A stretch of DNA of 64,000 nt from Rikenella microfusus DSM 15922 (GCF_000427365.1 NZ_KE386488.1:2205882-2269881); one strand, 5' to 3'. Shown: positions 17,168 through 26,654, counted from the first letter of the stretch. Notes: generated by a model from the letters alone, not told the origin. Numbers and translations are program-made.

Positions 17168-18499
17168 ATGAAAGTAACAGCATTTATCAGAAAAACATCG
17201 GCGAAAAACAACGTGACGGATCTTGCCCGGGTCTATTTCCGTGTCCGGGATATCGGTGGTGTGGACATAAAGGCCGCGAGCGAGTTGTCCATCAACCCGA
17301 ACCATTGGTGTCCGGAGAGGCAAGGCTACAAACCACGTGTGGCTCTTGTCTCGGAAGAGAAGAAGAACGCTTTCGACAGGGATATCCAGCAAATTACCCA
17401 CCTGATCACCAGAGAATACAGCCGTGGAGTTGACGGGAACTGGCTCAAGGGGCTGATAGAAGAATACCATCACCCCAACATCAATGCAAGAGGCGGCAAC
17501 AAGGCAGAGGAATACCTGTTGTCATACCAGATACAAAAATATGTTGACGAGACCTCACTCGCGTTCGAAAGCCGGAAACATCACCTTGACAATCTCAACA
17601 AGGTACTCCGTTACGAGCGTTTCCGCCATGAGGTCATGCACCAGAGGGGCTTCCATCTTTGCATTGACTCCATCACGGCAGAGGACATAAGGGATTTCAA
17701 ATTCTGGCTGCAGGAGGAGCACAAGTATGTTGACATGTATCCCGTGTTTTACCGGAACGAGGTCCGCCGCAATGTCGAGCAGGTACGTTCCGAGAACAGC
17801 ATGTCGGGAAGCCTGTACCGCATTCGCACCGTCATCAAATGGTGCATCAAGCGTGGCCTTACACGAAATAATCCTTTCGACCAATACCAGATCGCGCAGC
17901 CCATGTACGGTGACCCGTTCTACCTGACACTTGAAGAACGGGACAAGGTATATTATGCCGACTTAAGCGGCATGGGTGCCAGCTATCCGGTCTATCGTGA
18001 CATCTTCATGTTCCAGTGCCTGATCGGTTGCCGTGTCAGTGACCTGAACCGGCTGACCCAGGCGAATATCGTGGACGGTTGCGTGGAGTACATCCCCCAG
18101 AAAACCAAGCTGGAGCACGCGGGCACGGTACGGGTCCCGCTTAACCAAAAGGCCTTGGATATACTGGAAAGGTACAAGGACCTGGAAGAAGCGCTGCTCC
18201 CGAGATTCTCGCATTTCGGCTACAACAAGAAAATAAAGGAGATTCTCAAATACGTGGGAATCGACCGCATGGTCAGGGTGCTCGACCCGAAGACGCGCGA
18301 GGATGTGGCAAGACCATTGTACGAGGTGGCCACCACCCACACGGCGAGGAAGACCTTCATCGGAAACCTGTACAAGCAGGTCAAGGACCCGAACCTGATT
18401 GCCTCCATGTCCGGGCACTCTGAAGGTAGCCGTGCCTTTGCCCGGTATCGCAAGATAGACGATGAAATGAAGAAGGAGCTGGTAAATCTTCTGGATTGA
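17168..18499 (+). CDS. Tyrosine recombinase/integrase 2 of a tandem pair
   Basis: 443 aa with the same domain order as the preceding integrase. Catalytic Arg lies in IGCRVSDLNRLT, HxxR in THTARKTFIG, His in MSGHSEGS and the Tyr nucleophile in FARYRKIDD. An AGGAGG-like stretch (CTGAGGAGGATATATACATG) precedes the start, which is a rather strong ribosome site for this phylum. It is co-transcribed with integrase 1, and both are probably needed for recombination of the element. Confidence 0.9.
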   Translation: MKVTAFIRKTSAKNNVTDLARVYFRVRDIGGVDIKAASELSINPNHWCPERQGYKPRVALVSEEKKNAFDRDIQQITHLITREYSRGVDGNWLKGLIEEYHHPNINARGGNKAEEYLLSYQIQKYVDETSLAFESRKHHLDNLNKVLRYERFRHEVMHQRGFHLCIDSITAEDIRDFKFWLQEEHKYVDMYPVFYRNEVRRNVEQVRSENSMSGSLYRIRTVIKWCIKRGLTRNNPFDQYQIAQPMYGDPFYLTLEERDKVYYADLSGMGASYPVYRDIFMFQCLIGCRVSDLNRLTQANIVDGCVEYIPQKTKLEHAGTVRVPLNQKALDILERYKDLEEALLPRFSHFGYNKKIKEILKYVGIDRMVRVLDPKTREDVARPLYEVATTHTARKTFIGNLYKQVKDPNLIASMSGHSEGSRAFARYRKIDDEMKKELVNLLD

Positions 18500-18546
18500 C
18501 CGTTCCTTTTTTCCACCTATCCTTTTATATCCACCGATAATGCAAT

Positions 18547-19695
18547 ATGAATATGGACGAGCAGAAGTTGACATACGAACAATTCAAGGAGGATATTCTC
18601 CAGTGGAAGAACACGCACCGTGAAGAATACAACCGCTTCTCGCGCCTGATGACAAACGGTGACGAGAGGCAGTATCTTGCCATCTGCAAAGCCATATTCA
18701 GGCAACTCCCCGGCATCAGGCGGGAATGGGAATTGTCCTGGAACGATGACAGCACGGATGGCCTTGCAAATATAAACATGCAATTCGCGGAGAACGCGGT
18801 ACCCGGGCAGATCGTGGAGCTGTACAGGAAACAGAGGGAGGAAAACAATCCTCTGCCCGACAACGTTCTGCCGGTCACATTCTGGGGCAGGATAAAGTCC
18901 TTTTTCAGTGGTAAATCTTCCAAGCCGGGTGTCACCCTTTCGGCACCGCTCGTGTTGAGCTGGCTGTATTACGGAAAGAGCTTCGAGGCGATGGTCTCCA
19001 TGATAGAGAAACAGATGAAGAACCCGAAAGCTGACAATGCAGACAGGCTGGGCTGTTCCCTTGTCGTCAAGCAGATAATAAACGTATCCATCAGGAACGG
19101 TTTCCGAACCCGGGCAGACTGGGACAGGTATTTTACCATGAACAACGCCATTGAAAAAGGCCATGTCGGCGAATGGGCCTTGCAGACCATCACGGCTGAC
19201 ATGGAAACCGATGAAGAAAGCAGGGATACGATTACAACCCGGACCGAAGACAGCGTCAGGGGGCCTGTTGTACAACGCGTGGCCGGAAAGAAAAAAATCC
19301 AGGAACGGCCACTCGCCGATTATCTTGATCACGAGAACAAGGAAGTTGTATTACATCATATCCGCGACTTTATTTCCGTCAATACAAGTGCCATTCATCA
19401 GGCATTACCGTTCTATGTATTGAAGGAGCTCGGTCTGGTTGCCGGTATGCATACAGCCAAGGAGTACAGCATGGGGATGACATTGCAGTTCACGGATTTG
19501 CCGTCATTGAAAAGCGAGAGCGCCATACGGCAGTCGGTTGGGTTCCTGAGAACGGCAAAACATGTAATCAAGGATGGCAAAGACCAGATGGCCCCCCTGA
19601 TAGAGAGTGACGAGAACCGGGAACTGTTCCAGAAATTGGCACAGGCTATCAGTAATATCCCAGGTACAGCCACGATGGCCATTGCAGAGAAATAA
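18547..19695 (+). CDS. Hypothetical mobile-element protein
   Basis: 382 aa (380 from the second ATG, MDEQKLTYEQ). Soluble, rich in charged residues, with no signal peptide or membrane helix. I do not recognise a domain with confidence. The C-terminal third (LKSESAIRQSVGFLRTAKHV) is helical in character. It follows the integrases by 47 bp on the same strand and precedes the excisionase-like gene, so it belongs to the element backbone. Confidence 0.7.
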   Translation: MNMDEQKLTYEQFKEDILQWKNTHREEYNRFSRLMTNGDERQYLAICKAIFRQLPGIRREWELSWNDDSTDGLANINMQFAENAVPGQIVELYRKQREENNPLPDNVLPVTFWGRIKSFFSGKSSKPGVTLSAPLVLSWLYYGKSFEAMVSMIEKQMKNPKADNADRLGCSLVVKQIINVSIRNGFRTRADWDRYFTMNNAIEKGHVGEWALQTITADMETDEESRDTITTRTEDSVRGPVVQRVAGKKKIQERPLADYLDHENKEVVLHHIRDFISVNTSAIHQALPFYVLKELGLVAGMHTAKEYSMGMTLQFTDLPSLKSESAIRQSVGFLRTAKHVIKDGKDQMAPLIESDENRELFQKLAQAISNIPGTATMAIAEK

Positions 19696-19790
19696 GGCCA
19701 ATTATAACCTTTTCACGTTGTCACACGGATTTATATTGTCATGACAATTTAAGACAAATCATTATATATCAACCACTTTCAATTTACACA

Positions 19791-19840
19791 TACATTTGCA
19801 CCGTCAATCCTTTCCCGAGGGCTGGCGGTGCTTCTCTTTT
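19791..19840 (+). promoter_or_regulatory. Promoter box overlapping an attenuator-like hairpin
   Basis: TACATTTG (19791-19798) matches the -7 box. It overlaps an imperfect inverted repeat (GCACCG at 19798-19803 with CGGTGC at 19826-19831) that is followed by TTCTCTTTT. This could terminate transcription coming from the integrase genes or attenuate expression of the HTH gene. Both roles are inferred. Confidence 0.45.
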
Positions 19841-19910
19841 ATAAGCCATCGGAAGCGGGGCACCAGGGAACTTTTGAAGATGGTCATCACAAACTTCAAA
19901 ACTGATATTT

Positions 19911-20264
19911 ATGATTACCATAGAGAGTCTGGTCGAGCAAGGAGCGAACGTGAAACTGGAAGTTACTCCCGCTGACCTTAAAATGTTCGCTGAATCCATC
20001 GTGCAGCGTACCATCATGGCGCAACAGGAAGAACAGAGAGCCGCGATACTGCGTGAAGCGGAGGAGACTTATCTCAATACAAAACAGGTCCGTGAGTTGC
20101 TGAACGTGTGCGAGGGCACGCTCAACCTGTGGGCGAAACGAGGCTATCTCGTACCGGTCAAGGTCGGTAACAAGAACATGTATGCCAAATCTGATGTACG
20201 CCGGGTACAGACAGGCAACAAGTCAGAGAGTGTAACATCCTATTGCAAGAGAAAAAATGTGTGA
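19911..20264 (+). CDS. Excisionase-like helix-turn-helix protein
   Basis: 117 aa. The C-terminal half is a MerR/excisionase-type HTH_17 fold (LNTKQVRELLNVCEGTLNLW, then KRGYLVPVKVGNKNMYAKSDV). The N-terminal half is helical (IVQRTIMAQQEEQRA). Such proteins bind bent DNA next to att sites and bias recombination towards excision, or regulate the replication genes. Its stop overlaps the start of the next gene (ATGTGTGA), indicating translational coupling. Confidence 0.8.
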   Translation: MITIESLVEQGANVKLEVTPADLKMFAESIVQRTIMAQQEEQRAAILREAEETYLNTKQVRELLNVCEGTLNLWAKRGYLVPVKVGNKNMYAKSDVRRVQTGNKSESVTSYCKRKNV

Positions 20265-21672
20265 TATGGCAACCGGCAGGCTAGAACTGTGTAACAGAAT
20301 CCGCATGGAGGCGGAGGATATTGAAAGAACGGGATTCCCGCTGGAGGTCCTGCCCCAGGCCGTGCAGTCTGTCATTCTCGATATGGCCACATACGAGAAC
20401 TACAAGATCGAGTTTATCGCTACGGCCATGTTGTCGGCTGTATCCGCGGCCCTGGGAGGCGCATACCGTATCCGCATCAAAGGAGACTGGCAGAGCAGCG
20501 GAGCGTTGTACGTCATTCTGGTAGGCAGGCCCGGACTGGGCAAGACCCCACCGCTGGAGGCCGCATATCGCCCGATCCGGAAACGTGACTATGCCCTTTT
20601 CAAGGTGTACGAGACAGAAATGGAGGCATGGAAAGCCGCGGGAGAAAACGGGAAGAAACCTGTCCTGAAACACACTGTAGTCTCTGATTTCACTCCCGAG
20701 TCGCTTTTACTGACCCACCACAACAACCCGAGAAGCGTGGTCATTCTGGTGGACGAGATCATGGGCATGTTCAATTCCGCCAACCGTTACACGAACGGGC
20801 AGCTCATAGAACAGCTTCTGACTGCATGGAGTGGCGGGGCTTTGGATGTTACCAGGGTAAACTCCCCTGTTCCTGTACACATCGAGCATCCATGCATAAA
20901 CATCATCGGAACCACGCAGACCAAGCGTGTACACGAGCTTCTGAAAAAGGGGTTCGAGGAAAACGGGCTGCTTGACCGTATCCTGTTCGTGATGCCCAAA
21001 TCCCCCAAGCTTTCATCCTGGAAAAACCGGGACGACGATGGGGAAAGGACATCCCTCGCTGCAATCCGTTGGGAGAATATATTGAACAAGGTCCTTGCGT
21101 TGGACTATGACACCGAAGCGGAAGAAAAAATACCCCACGTGCTGTCCATGGACAGGGAGGCCAGGGAATACTTCTTCTCCTGGTGGAACAGGAAGGTGGA
21201 GCGTATCAACCGGATAGAGGATGATGCCGAGGTGGACAGCCGGGAAATGAAACATCCGGCCCATGTAGCCCGTCTAGCATTGATAATTCAGGTTTTGCGC
21301 CACGCGTCCGGTGAAAGTCACCTGCAGTTTATAGATGTATCATCGGTGAAAGCTGGCATACGGCTGAACGACTATTTTGAGGAATCATATACGCGTATCC
21401 GTTCTTTCGTGGCGAATGACGCCTGTGAAGACCCTCCCAAGGTGCTGCTGTCTATGTTGCCTGATACCTTTGATACAAAAACAGCAATAACCGTTGGAAA
21501 GGAACGGCAGTGCGTCAGCGAGCGGACTGTCATGAATTACCTGAAAGAGTTATGCCGCAGCAGGCTTCTCCGGAAATCAAAAGCCGGACATTACGAGAAA
21601 ATCATGTATGATAAATCTGGTAAATCTAATGAAAGCAATGATGAATCATCCCCACGAAACTGCAACGGATGA
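20257..21672 (+). CDS. DUF3987-like primase/helicase-associated ATPase
   Basis: 471 aa. Walker A is VGRPGLGKTPPLE (about 89-101), Walker B is VVILVDEIMGMF, and a polar sensor-like segment INIIGTTQTKR follows. This matches DUF3987 proteins that sit in the replication modules of Bacteroidota mobile elements and act as helicase-like partners of primases. The C-terminal region has a winged-helix look (TVMNYLKELCRSRLLRKSKAG). It starts inside the stop of the HTH gene. The next gene is a zinc-finger primase-like protein, so together they form the element's replication module. Confidence 0.8.
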   Translation: MCDMATGRLELCNRIRMEAEDIERTGFPLEVLPQAVQSVILDMATYENYKIEFIATAMLSAVSAALGGAYRIRIKGDWQSSGALYVILVGRPGLGKTPPLEAAYRPIRKRDYALFKVYETEMEAWKAAGENGKKPVLKHTVVSDFTPESLLLTHHNNPRSVVILVDEIMGMFNSANRYTNGQLIEQLLTAWSGGALDVTRVNSPVPVHIEHPCINIIGTTQTKRVHELLKKGFEENGLLDRILFVMPKSPKLSSWKNRDDDGERTSLAAIRWENILNKVLALDYDTEAEEKIPHVLSMDREAREYFFSWWNRKVERINRIEDDAEVDSREMKHPAHVARLALIIQVLRHASGESHLQFIDVSSVKAGIRLNDYFEESYTRIRSFVANDACEDPPKVLLSMLPDTFDTKTAITVGKERQCVSERTVMNYLKELCRSRLLRKSKAGHYEKIMYDKSGKSNESNDESSPRNCNG

Positions 21673-21679
21673 TCTCTTG

Positions 21680-21768
21680 TTGCAGCCTGCAGTCTTTGCA
21701 GTTTTGCAGTTTCGAGGACTGAAAAGGGGAAATTCCTGCAGGACTGCAAGAACTGCAAACTGCAAATG
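21680..21768. repeat. Inverted clusters of TGCAG motifs between replication genes
   Basis: The left cluster (21,680-21,712) has four TGCAG motifs spaced 7-9 bp. The right cluster (21,734-21,768) has four CTGCA motifs with similar spacing in the opposite orientation. It fills the gap between the DUF3987-like and primase-like genes. It could be an iteron-type origin or a regulatory hairpin; the function is inferred only from position and regularity. Confidence 0.5.
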
Positions 21769-21806
21769 GTGGTATTCATTTGCAGAAACACGTAATCGGC
21801 AATATT

Positions 21807-22877
21807 ATGAACGAATATAGATTCCATCTTCAAAAATACAAACCGGGCAGCAAGACCGTTTGTCCGGGGTGCGGAAGGAAGTCTTGCTTTACCCGTTATA
21901 TCGACGAGGCGGGAGAGATATCTTTCCCGGGATACGTGGGCAAATGCGACCACGTCAACAGTTGTGGCTATCACTATTCCCCGAAAGAATACTTCCGGGA
22001 CAATCCGTCAGCAAGGGAAACATCGGCTGGCCATAAAATGAACGGCAATGTATTTACGGCAGTAAAGTATGCAGCTAAACAACCGCCAACAGAACAAGAA
22101 CCGGAGATTTCTTATCTTCCCTATGATTTGGTGGAGCAATCCATGCGCGGGTACGACATCAACCCATTGTACCGTTACTTCACCAAAGTGGCGGGAAAGG
22201 AGGAAGCCGGCCGGTTGTTCCATGTTTACAAAGTCGGCACGTCAAGGATGTGGAACGGTTCGACCGTGTTCTGGCAGATAGATGTCAGGGGTAACGTGCG
22301 TGCAGGCAAGATTATGGGCTACGATGCCGTAACCGGGCACCGGATTAAAGAGCCTTTCAATCAAGTCAACTGGGTCCATTCTGTAAGAAAAGTGCCGGAC
22401 TTCCACATGAAGCAGTGCCTGTTCGGTGAGCATCTGCTTTCGGACACTTCCGCTGCCATGTCAGCCAAGCCTGTAGCCATTGTCGAAAGCGAAAAGACGG
22501 CACTGGTTGCCGCCCTGTTCATCCCTGATTTTGTATGGCTTGCCACCGGGGGAATGCACGGCTGTTTCAACAGCGAGGCCATGCAGGTGTTGAAAGAACG
22601 TGAAGTGATCCTTTTCCCCGACCTCAAGGCAACCGATGAATGGCGGCAACGGCTGCCGATGCTGGAGACTATCTGCAGGCGTGTCACCTGTTCCGACCTG
22701 CTGGAAAAGATGGCGACCGATGAACAGCGTAGTCGGAGACTGGACATCGCCGACTTCCTGCTGATGGAGGATACACCACAGATGATTCTCGCGAGGATGA
22801 TACAACGCAATCCAGCGTTGCAGAGCTTCATCGACACCTTCGGACTTGAACTGGTGGATGCAGGGAAGATCGAATGA
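21807..22877 (+). CDS. DUF6371-like primase-type zinc-finger protein
   Basis: 356 aa from ATG 21,807 (an in-frame ATG nine codons earlier lies in the TGCAG repeat). The N-terminal CHC2-like zinc-binding region has cysteines in CPGCGRKSC and CDHVNSCGYH. A Toprim-like segment follows (VAIVESEKTALVAAL, then LATGGMHGC and VILFPD). This arrangement is that of DnaG-type primases reduced to a mobile-element version, and it likely primes element replication after transfer. Same operon as the DUF3987-like gene. Confidence 0.8.
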   Translation: MNEYRFHLQKYKPGSKTVCPGCGRKSCFTRYIDEAGEISFPGYVGKCDHVNSCGYHYSPKEYFRDNPSARETSAGHKMNGNVFTAVKYAAKQPPTEQEPEISYLPYDLVEQSMRGYDINPLYRYFTKVAGKEEAGRLFHVYKVGTSRMWNGSTVFWQIDVRGNVRAGKIMGYDAVTGHRIKEPFNQVNWVHSVRKVPDFHMKQCLFGEHLLSDTSAAMSAKPVAIVESEKTALVAALFIPDFVWLATGGMHGCFNSEAMQVLKEREVILFPDLKATDEWRQRLPMLETICRRVTCSDLLEKMATDEQRSRRLDIADFLLMEDTPQMILARMIQRNPALQSFIDTFGLELVDAGKIE

Positions 22878-22917
22878 AGGAGAATCAATGGACAGCTCGC
22901 TGTCCCGTGAAAATGGG

Positions 22918-23050
22918 GTTGTAAAATCCCGTAGCTTATTAGGGCATTTTCACCGTCTCCGCTTCGCGTCCGGCAGTCAAAAAGCCCATAAGCCGGGGTA
23001 CTCTCCAGGCTCCCGGGTATGCCTCCGGCGGTCTGACGGGATTTTACAAC
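22918..23050. other. Candidate oriT: perfect 15-bp inverted repeat with structured middle
   Basis: GTTGTAAAATCCCGT (22918-22932) is perfectly repeated inverted at 23036-23050 (ACGGGATTTTACAAC). About 100 bp lie between, including GGGCATTTT and AAGCCCATAAG stretches. It lies immediately before the MobV relaxase gene, where the nick site of mobilizable elements normally is. No nick site could be identified by eye. A structured RNA leader is the alternative. Confidence 0.6.
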
Positions 23051-23078
23051 AAGAATAACAATAAAATAACGAACAGAT

Positions 23079-24452
23079 ATGAGTAATACACAATACGCTG
23101 TCTGCCACCTGCAGCGTGGCAGCGGTAATGACAGTGGAATGTCATGCCATATAGAAAGAAAGGATGCCAAGGGAAAGGTTTATGTGCCGGTTAATGCCGA
23201 TGCGGACCGGACACATCTCAACCGTGAGTTGGTCAGATTTCCCGATGGCGTCTCCAATCGCACCGAGGCGATACAGCACCGCATCGAGACCGCCGGGCTG
23301 CGCCGCAAAGTCAGCAAGAACCAGACAAAGGCAATACGCGTAATGCTGACCGGAACGCATGAGCAGATGATGGAAATTGCCAATGACGGCAAACTGGGCA
23401 GTTGGATCGATGCCAATCTCAAATGGCTAAGGGAGACCTTTGGTGATGACAACCTTGTGTCCTGCGTGCTGCATATGGACGAGAAGACCCCACACCTGCA
23501 CGCCACAGTCGTGCCCATTGTAACCGGTGAGCGTATCCGCAGGAAGCGGGAGGGCGAAAAGAAATATGAAACGAAGTCCGGACCCCGTCTGTCGGCGGAC
23601 GATGTGATGCGCCGTACCAAATTGCATGAATACCAGAACAGCTACGCCAAGGCCATGAAACCGTTCGGGTTGCAGCGTGGAATTGTCGGTTCTACCGCCA
23701 AGCATCAGGCTAACTCGGAATATTACAGGCAGCAGGTAATCCAGTATGAAGAGGATATAGCCAAGTTACAGGCCGATGTGGAGAAGGCGCAAGAAGGCAG
23801 GAACACCATCCTCGCGTGGTTCGGCAAGGGGGACCTTTCCAAGGCGAAAAAGGAACTGGCTGACAAAGATGTACTGATTGCCGAACTCAATAAACAGATT
23901 AAGGAACTTCAGGCAGAAAAGGCACGGTTGCAGGAACAACATAAATCAGAAATCGGAAAACTACGAAACGGCTATCAAAAAGAAATAGACAAGGCCATTC
24001 ATCAGGCGGAAGTGGCAGAACGACAATTCAAGGAGAAGGATGCACTCATAGACAGGCAGAGGAAGCAGATAAGTTTGCTCGACCGCAAGGCCAATCCCCA
24101 GCGTTACAGCCTATCGTCCGGTGCCGAGCTTGTACGTGTCAATGTTTCAAACTATCGGAATCCGTCGCTCCATATCTGGACACGGGTCGGAGAGGAACTT
24201 TTTGAGAATATCAAATTCCAGATAGACTATGATGTGGCTCAAAGACATTTCAACGGCCAGATCACGGACGAGGAGTTTGTCAATGCTGTCTTCGAGTCAC
24301 AGGAACAGGTAAATGGAAAGCAGGCAGAGCTATTGGGTGCAGCTTTTACCCTTGTTGCCGGTGGACCGGCAGAGGTTCATGTTGGTACTGGTTCTGGTGG
24401 CTCATCGTCTGACCTCCCGTGGGGAGAACAGAAAAAAGGGAATAGAAGATAA
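23079..24452 (+). CDS. MobV/Pre-family relaxase
   Basis: 457 aa. The N-terminal relaxase domain carries the MobV metal-binding motif HMDEKTPHLHATVVP (about 133-147) and a conserved N-terminus with CHIERKD. A long coiled coil (about 215-345) follows, with heptad-rich IKELQAEKARLQEQHKSEIG. A Gly/Ser-rich tail ends the protein. It nicks the transfer origin and pilots the strand, using the conjugation machinery of another element, since no type IV secretion genes are present here. The element is therefore mobilizable, not self-transmissible. It is the last backbone gene before the restriction-modification cargo. Confidence 0.9.
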   Translation: MSNTQYAVCHLQRGSGNDSGMSCHIERKDAKGKVYVPVNADADRTHLNRELVRFPDGVSNRTEAIQHRIETAGLRRKVSKNQTKAIRVMLTGTHEQMMEIANDGKLGSWIDANLKWLRETFGDDNLVSCVLHMDEKTPHLHATVVPIVTGERIRRKREGEKKYETKSGPRLSADDVMRRTKLHEYQNSYAKAMKPFGLQRGIVGSTAKHQANSEYYRQQVIQYEEDIAKLQADVEKAQEGRNTILAWFGKGDLSKAKKELADKDVLIAELNKQIKELQAEKARLQEQHKSEIGKLRNGYQKEIDKAIHQAEVAERQFKEKDALIDRQRKQISLLDRKANPQRYSLSSGAELVRVNVSNYRNPSLHIWTRVGEELFENIKFQIDYDVAQRHFNGQITDEEFVNAVFESQEQVNGKQAELLGAAFTLVAGGPAEVHVGTGSGGSSSDLPWGEQKKGNRR

Positions 24453-24514
24453 AAACTAATTCAAAATATATTACGGAAAAACTTTAGCATATAATTAAGC
24501 ATCACTTACTATAC

Positions 24515-24528
24515 ATACGCCCCATTAT
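24515..24528 (+). repeat. Shufflon inverted repeat A, distal copy
   Basis: ATACGCCCCATTAT, repeated inverted at 28,293-28,306 inside the expressed hsdS. Both copies sit in frame just before the first target-recognition domain (reading T-P-H-Y). Inversion between them would join the expression-site N-terminus to the silent gene. Confidence 0.75.
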
Positions 24529-24534
24529 GAGCAG

Positions 24535-25752
24535 GTGAAGCTTGAGGTACCAAATTCTTGGTATATGGTTTCTGTTTCAGATTTGTTTTTATTGAATCCG
24601 AAATCAGAATTAGATGATAATATGAAAGTCGGATTTATTCCAATGGCACTTGTCGAGGATGGATTTTCAGGGAATCATTTCTATGAAGAACGTACATGGA
24701 AAGATGTCAAAAGGGGGTATTGTCACTTTCAAAATGGAGATATTGGCATAGCGAAAATATCGCCATGCTTTGAAAATCGTAAATCAACGATATTCAAAAA
24801 TCTTCCTAATACTTATGGCGCAGGAACAACAGAATTAGTTATTCTCAGACCAATTAAAGTTTACACAAAATTCTATCTTTATCTTTTCAAATCAGATTGG
24901 TATGTCAAAGAAGGCACTAAATATTTCAAAGGTGTAGTTGGACAACAAAGAGTTCACAAAGAGATATTTACAGACTTACATATTCCTCTTCCTCCTTTTG
25001 CTGAGCAGCAACGCATCGTTGAAGAAATCGAGTATTGGTTTGCCTTAATAGACCAGATAGAACAAGACAAATCTGACTTACAAACAGCAATTAGACAAAC
25101 CAAAAGCAAAATTCTTGACCTTGCCATTCACGGCAAGCTCGTTCTGCAAAACCCGAATGACGAGCCAGCATCGGAACTGCTAAAACGCATCAACCCGAAA
25201 GCCGAAATCACTTGTGATAACGGGCATTATCCCGTTGGTTGGATTGATGTAATTCTAGGAGATATATTCTATCATAATACGGGAAAGGCTCTTAACTCAT
25301 CAAACAAAGAAGGTGTATTGAGAAACTATCTTACAACATCCAATGTGTATTGGAATCAGTTTGACTTGTCTCTTGTTAAACAAATGCCTTTTAGGGATAA
25401 TGAGTTAGAAAAATGTACTGTTCAAAAGGGTGACTTACTTGTATGTGAAGGCGGAGATGTTGGCCGTTCTGCAATATGGAATTTTGATTACAATATCTGC
25501 ATTCAGAATCACATTCATAGATTGCGTCCTAAAGGAGACTTGAATGTCTCATTTTATTATTATGTTTTACGGTTCTTGAAAGAACATAATCGAATAGGAG
25601 GTAAAGGCATTGGATTGCTAGGGTTGTCGTCCAATGAATTGCATAAAATAGGAATGCCATTACCGCCACGAAAAGAACAAGATAGAATAGTGTTAAAGAT
25701 TGAAGAGCTGTTTTCCGTTCTTGATAACATTGAAAATGCCTTAGAAGCGTGA
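24535..25752 (+). CDS. hsdS: Silent hsdS gene (type I RM specificity subunit without its N-terminus)
   Basis: 405 aa from a GTG codon. It comprises two target-recognition domains (about 5-160 and 236-390) separated by the conserved helix KSKILDLAIHGKLV, and ends with a second conserved helix. HsdS dictates the DNA sequence methylated and cut by a type I enzyme. It lacks the first about 60 residues and any visible promoter, and begins right at inverted repeat A, so it is most likely a storage cassette rather than an expressed gene. Its 120-bp central segment is nearly identical, in inverted orientation, to 27,594-27,716, giving further crossover sites. It points towards the recombinase gene at 25.8-26.6 kb. 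Confidence 0.85.
   Translation: MKLEVPNSWYMVSVSDLFLLNPKSELDDNMKVGFIPMALVEDGFSGNHFYEERTWKDVKRGYCHFQNGDIGIAKISPCFENRKSTIFKNLPNTYGAGTTELVILRPIKVYTKFYLYLFKSDWYVKEGTKYFKGVVGQQRVHKEIFTDLHIPLPPFAEQQRIVEEIEYWFALIDQIEQDKSDLQTAIRQTKSKILDLAIHGKLVLQNPNDEPASELLKRINPKAEITCDNGHYPVGWIDVILGDIFYHNTGKALNSSNKEGVLRNYLTTSNVYWNQFDLSLVKQMPFRDNELEKCTVQKGDLLVCEGGDVGRSAIWNFDYNICIQNHIHRLRPKGDLNVSFYYYVLRFLKEHNRIGGKGIGLLGLSSNELHKIGMPLPPRKEQDRIVLKIEELFSVLDNIENALEA
25218..25232 (+). repeat. Shufflon repeat B, short copy in the silent hsdS
   Basis: TAACGGGCATTATCC, in frame as N-G-H-Y-P before the second target-recognition domain. Longer versions lie at 26,628-26,654 (+) and 27,572-27,598 (-). Confidence 0.65.
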
Positions 25753-25778
25753 TAAGATGCGCTTCTAAGGCTACGTTA

Positions 25779-26588
25779 TTACCAATTTACTACCTTATCG
25801 ACAATTTTCTGCTGTTCGCTGGCGGTGCGGCGCAGGTAGATGCGAGTGGTTTCTATGCTTTCATGTCCCATAAGGTCGGCCAATAAAGCAAGGTCGTTGA
25901 AACGGTCAAGGAAGTTCTTGGCGAAACGGTGACGAAAAGAATGAGGATAAACAACATCACGGTTCAATCCATATTTATCGGCAAAATGCTTTAACTGTTG
26001 GGCAATACCGCGTGTCGTTATGCGCTGCCCAAAACGGTTGAGAAAGAGATAGCCGCTCGTGATACCCTTTCTTTTCAGCCATAATGAAGCTTCACTCCGC
26101 AAGTTTTTGGGAATGTATAAACGGCGCACTTTGCCACCTTTGCTGTAAAGGTCGAGATAACCCACTTTCACGTGTTCAACCTTTATGTGCAACAACTCGC
26201 TTACCCGTGCACCTGTCGCCGCCATGAACCATACTACGAAATACCAATCCTCGTAACCGTCAGCCTTCAACTGAGCTTTCAGAAACTTGTAATCGGCATC
26301 GCTGATGACATTCTCTAAAAAGTTCTTTTGTTGCACTTTGACAAACTTCACTTTCAGCCTGTCGTGCTTGGTAAACTCCAGATACTTGTTGATGCCTTGC
26401 AAACGGAGATTGACGGTCTGCGGTTTGAAGTTTTCCACCAGATAGCCCTTATAGGCCAACAGGTTTTTCTTGTTCACTTCTCCATAGTGACTGAGAAAGT
26501 AGTTCACCGTCCACACATACGATGCTACGGTGTTCTTTGCCAAATTCGTTTTGGCAAGATAGTCTTTGAATCTTGTTATCATATACAT
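25779..26588 (-). CDS. Tyrosine recombinase of the hsdS shufflon
   Basis: 269 aa. The N-terminal SAM-like domain starts ITRFKDYLAKTNLAKNTVAS. In the catalytic domain are Arg in TGARVSELLHI, HxxR in HSFRHRFAKNF, His in MGHESIETT and the Tyr nucleophile in TRIYLRR. Its small size and position between hsdS cassettes are typical of invertases that shuffle type I specificity genes in Bacteroidales. It sits inside the invertible segment, so its own orientation would flip with inversion between the A repeats. Confidence 0.88.
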   Translation of the reverse strand: MYMITRFKDYLAKTNLAKNTVASYVWTVNYFLSHYGEVNKKNLLAYKGYLVENFKPQTVNLRLQGINKYLEFTKHDRLKVKFVKVQQKNFLENVISDADYKFLKAQLKADGYEDWYFVVWFMAATGARVSELLHIKVEHVKVGYLDLYSKGGKVRRLYIPKNLRSEASLWLKRKGITSGYLFLNRFGQRITTRGIAQQLKHFADKYGLNRDVVYPHSFRHRFAKNFLDRFNDLALLADLMGHESIETTRIYLRRTASEQQKIVDKVVNW

Positions 26589-26627
26589 TTATTTTTGATG
26601 AATACGATAACAATATAAAGCGCAACC

Positions 26628-26654
26628 TAACGGGCATTATCCGCAGTTGCCTGA
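26628..26654 (+). repeat. Shufflon repeat B, left long copy
   Basis: 27-bp perfect inverted repeat with 27,572-27,598. It contains TAACGGGCATTATCC and continues through the codons for P-Q-L-P. It is the in-frame entry to the half-gene cassette at 26,647. Confidence 0.85.
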
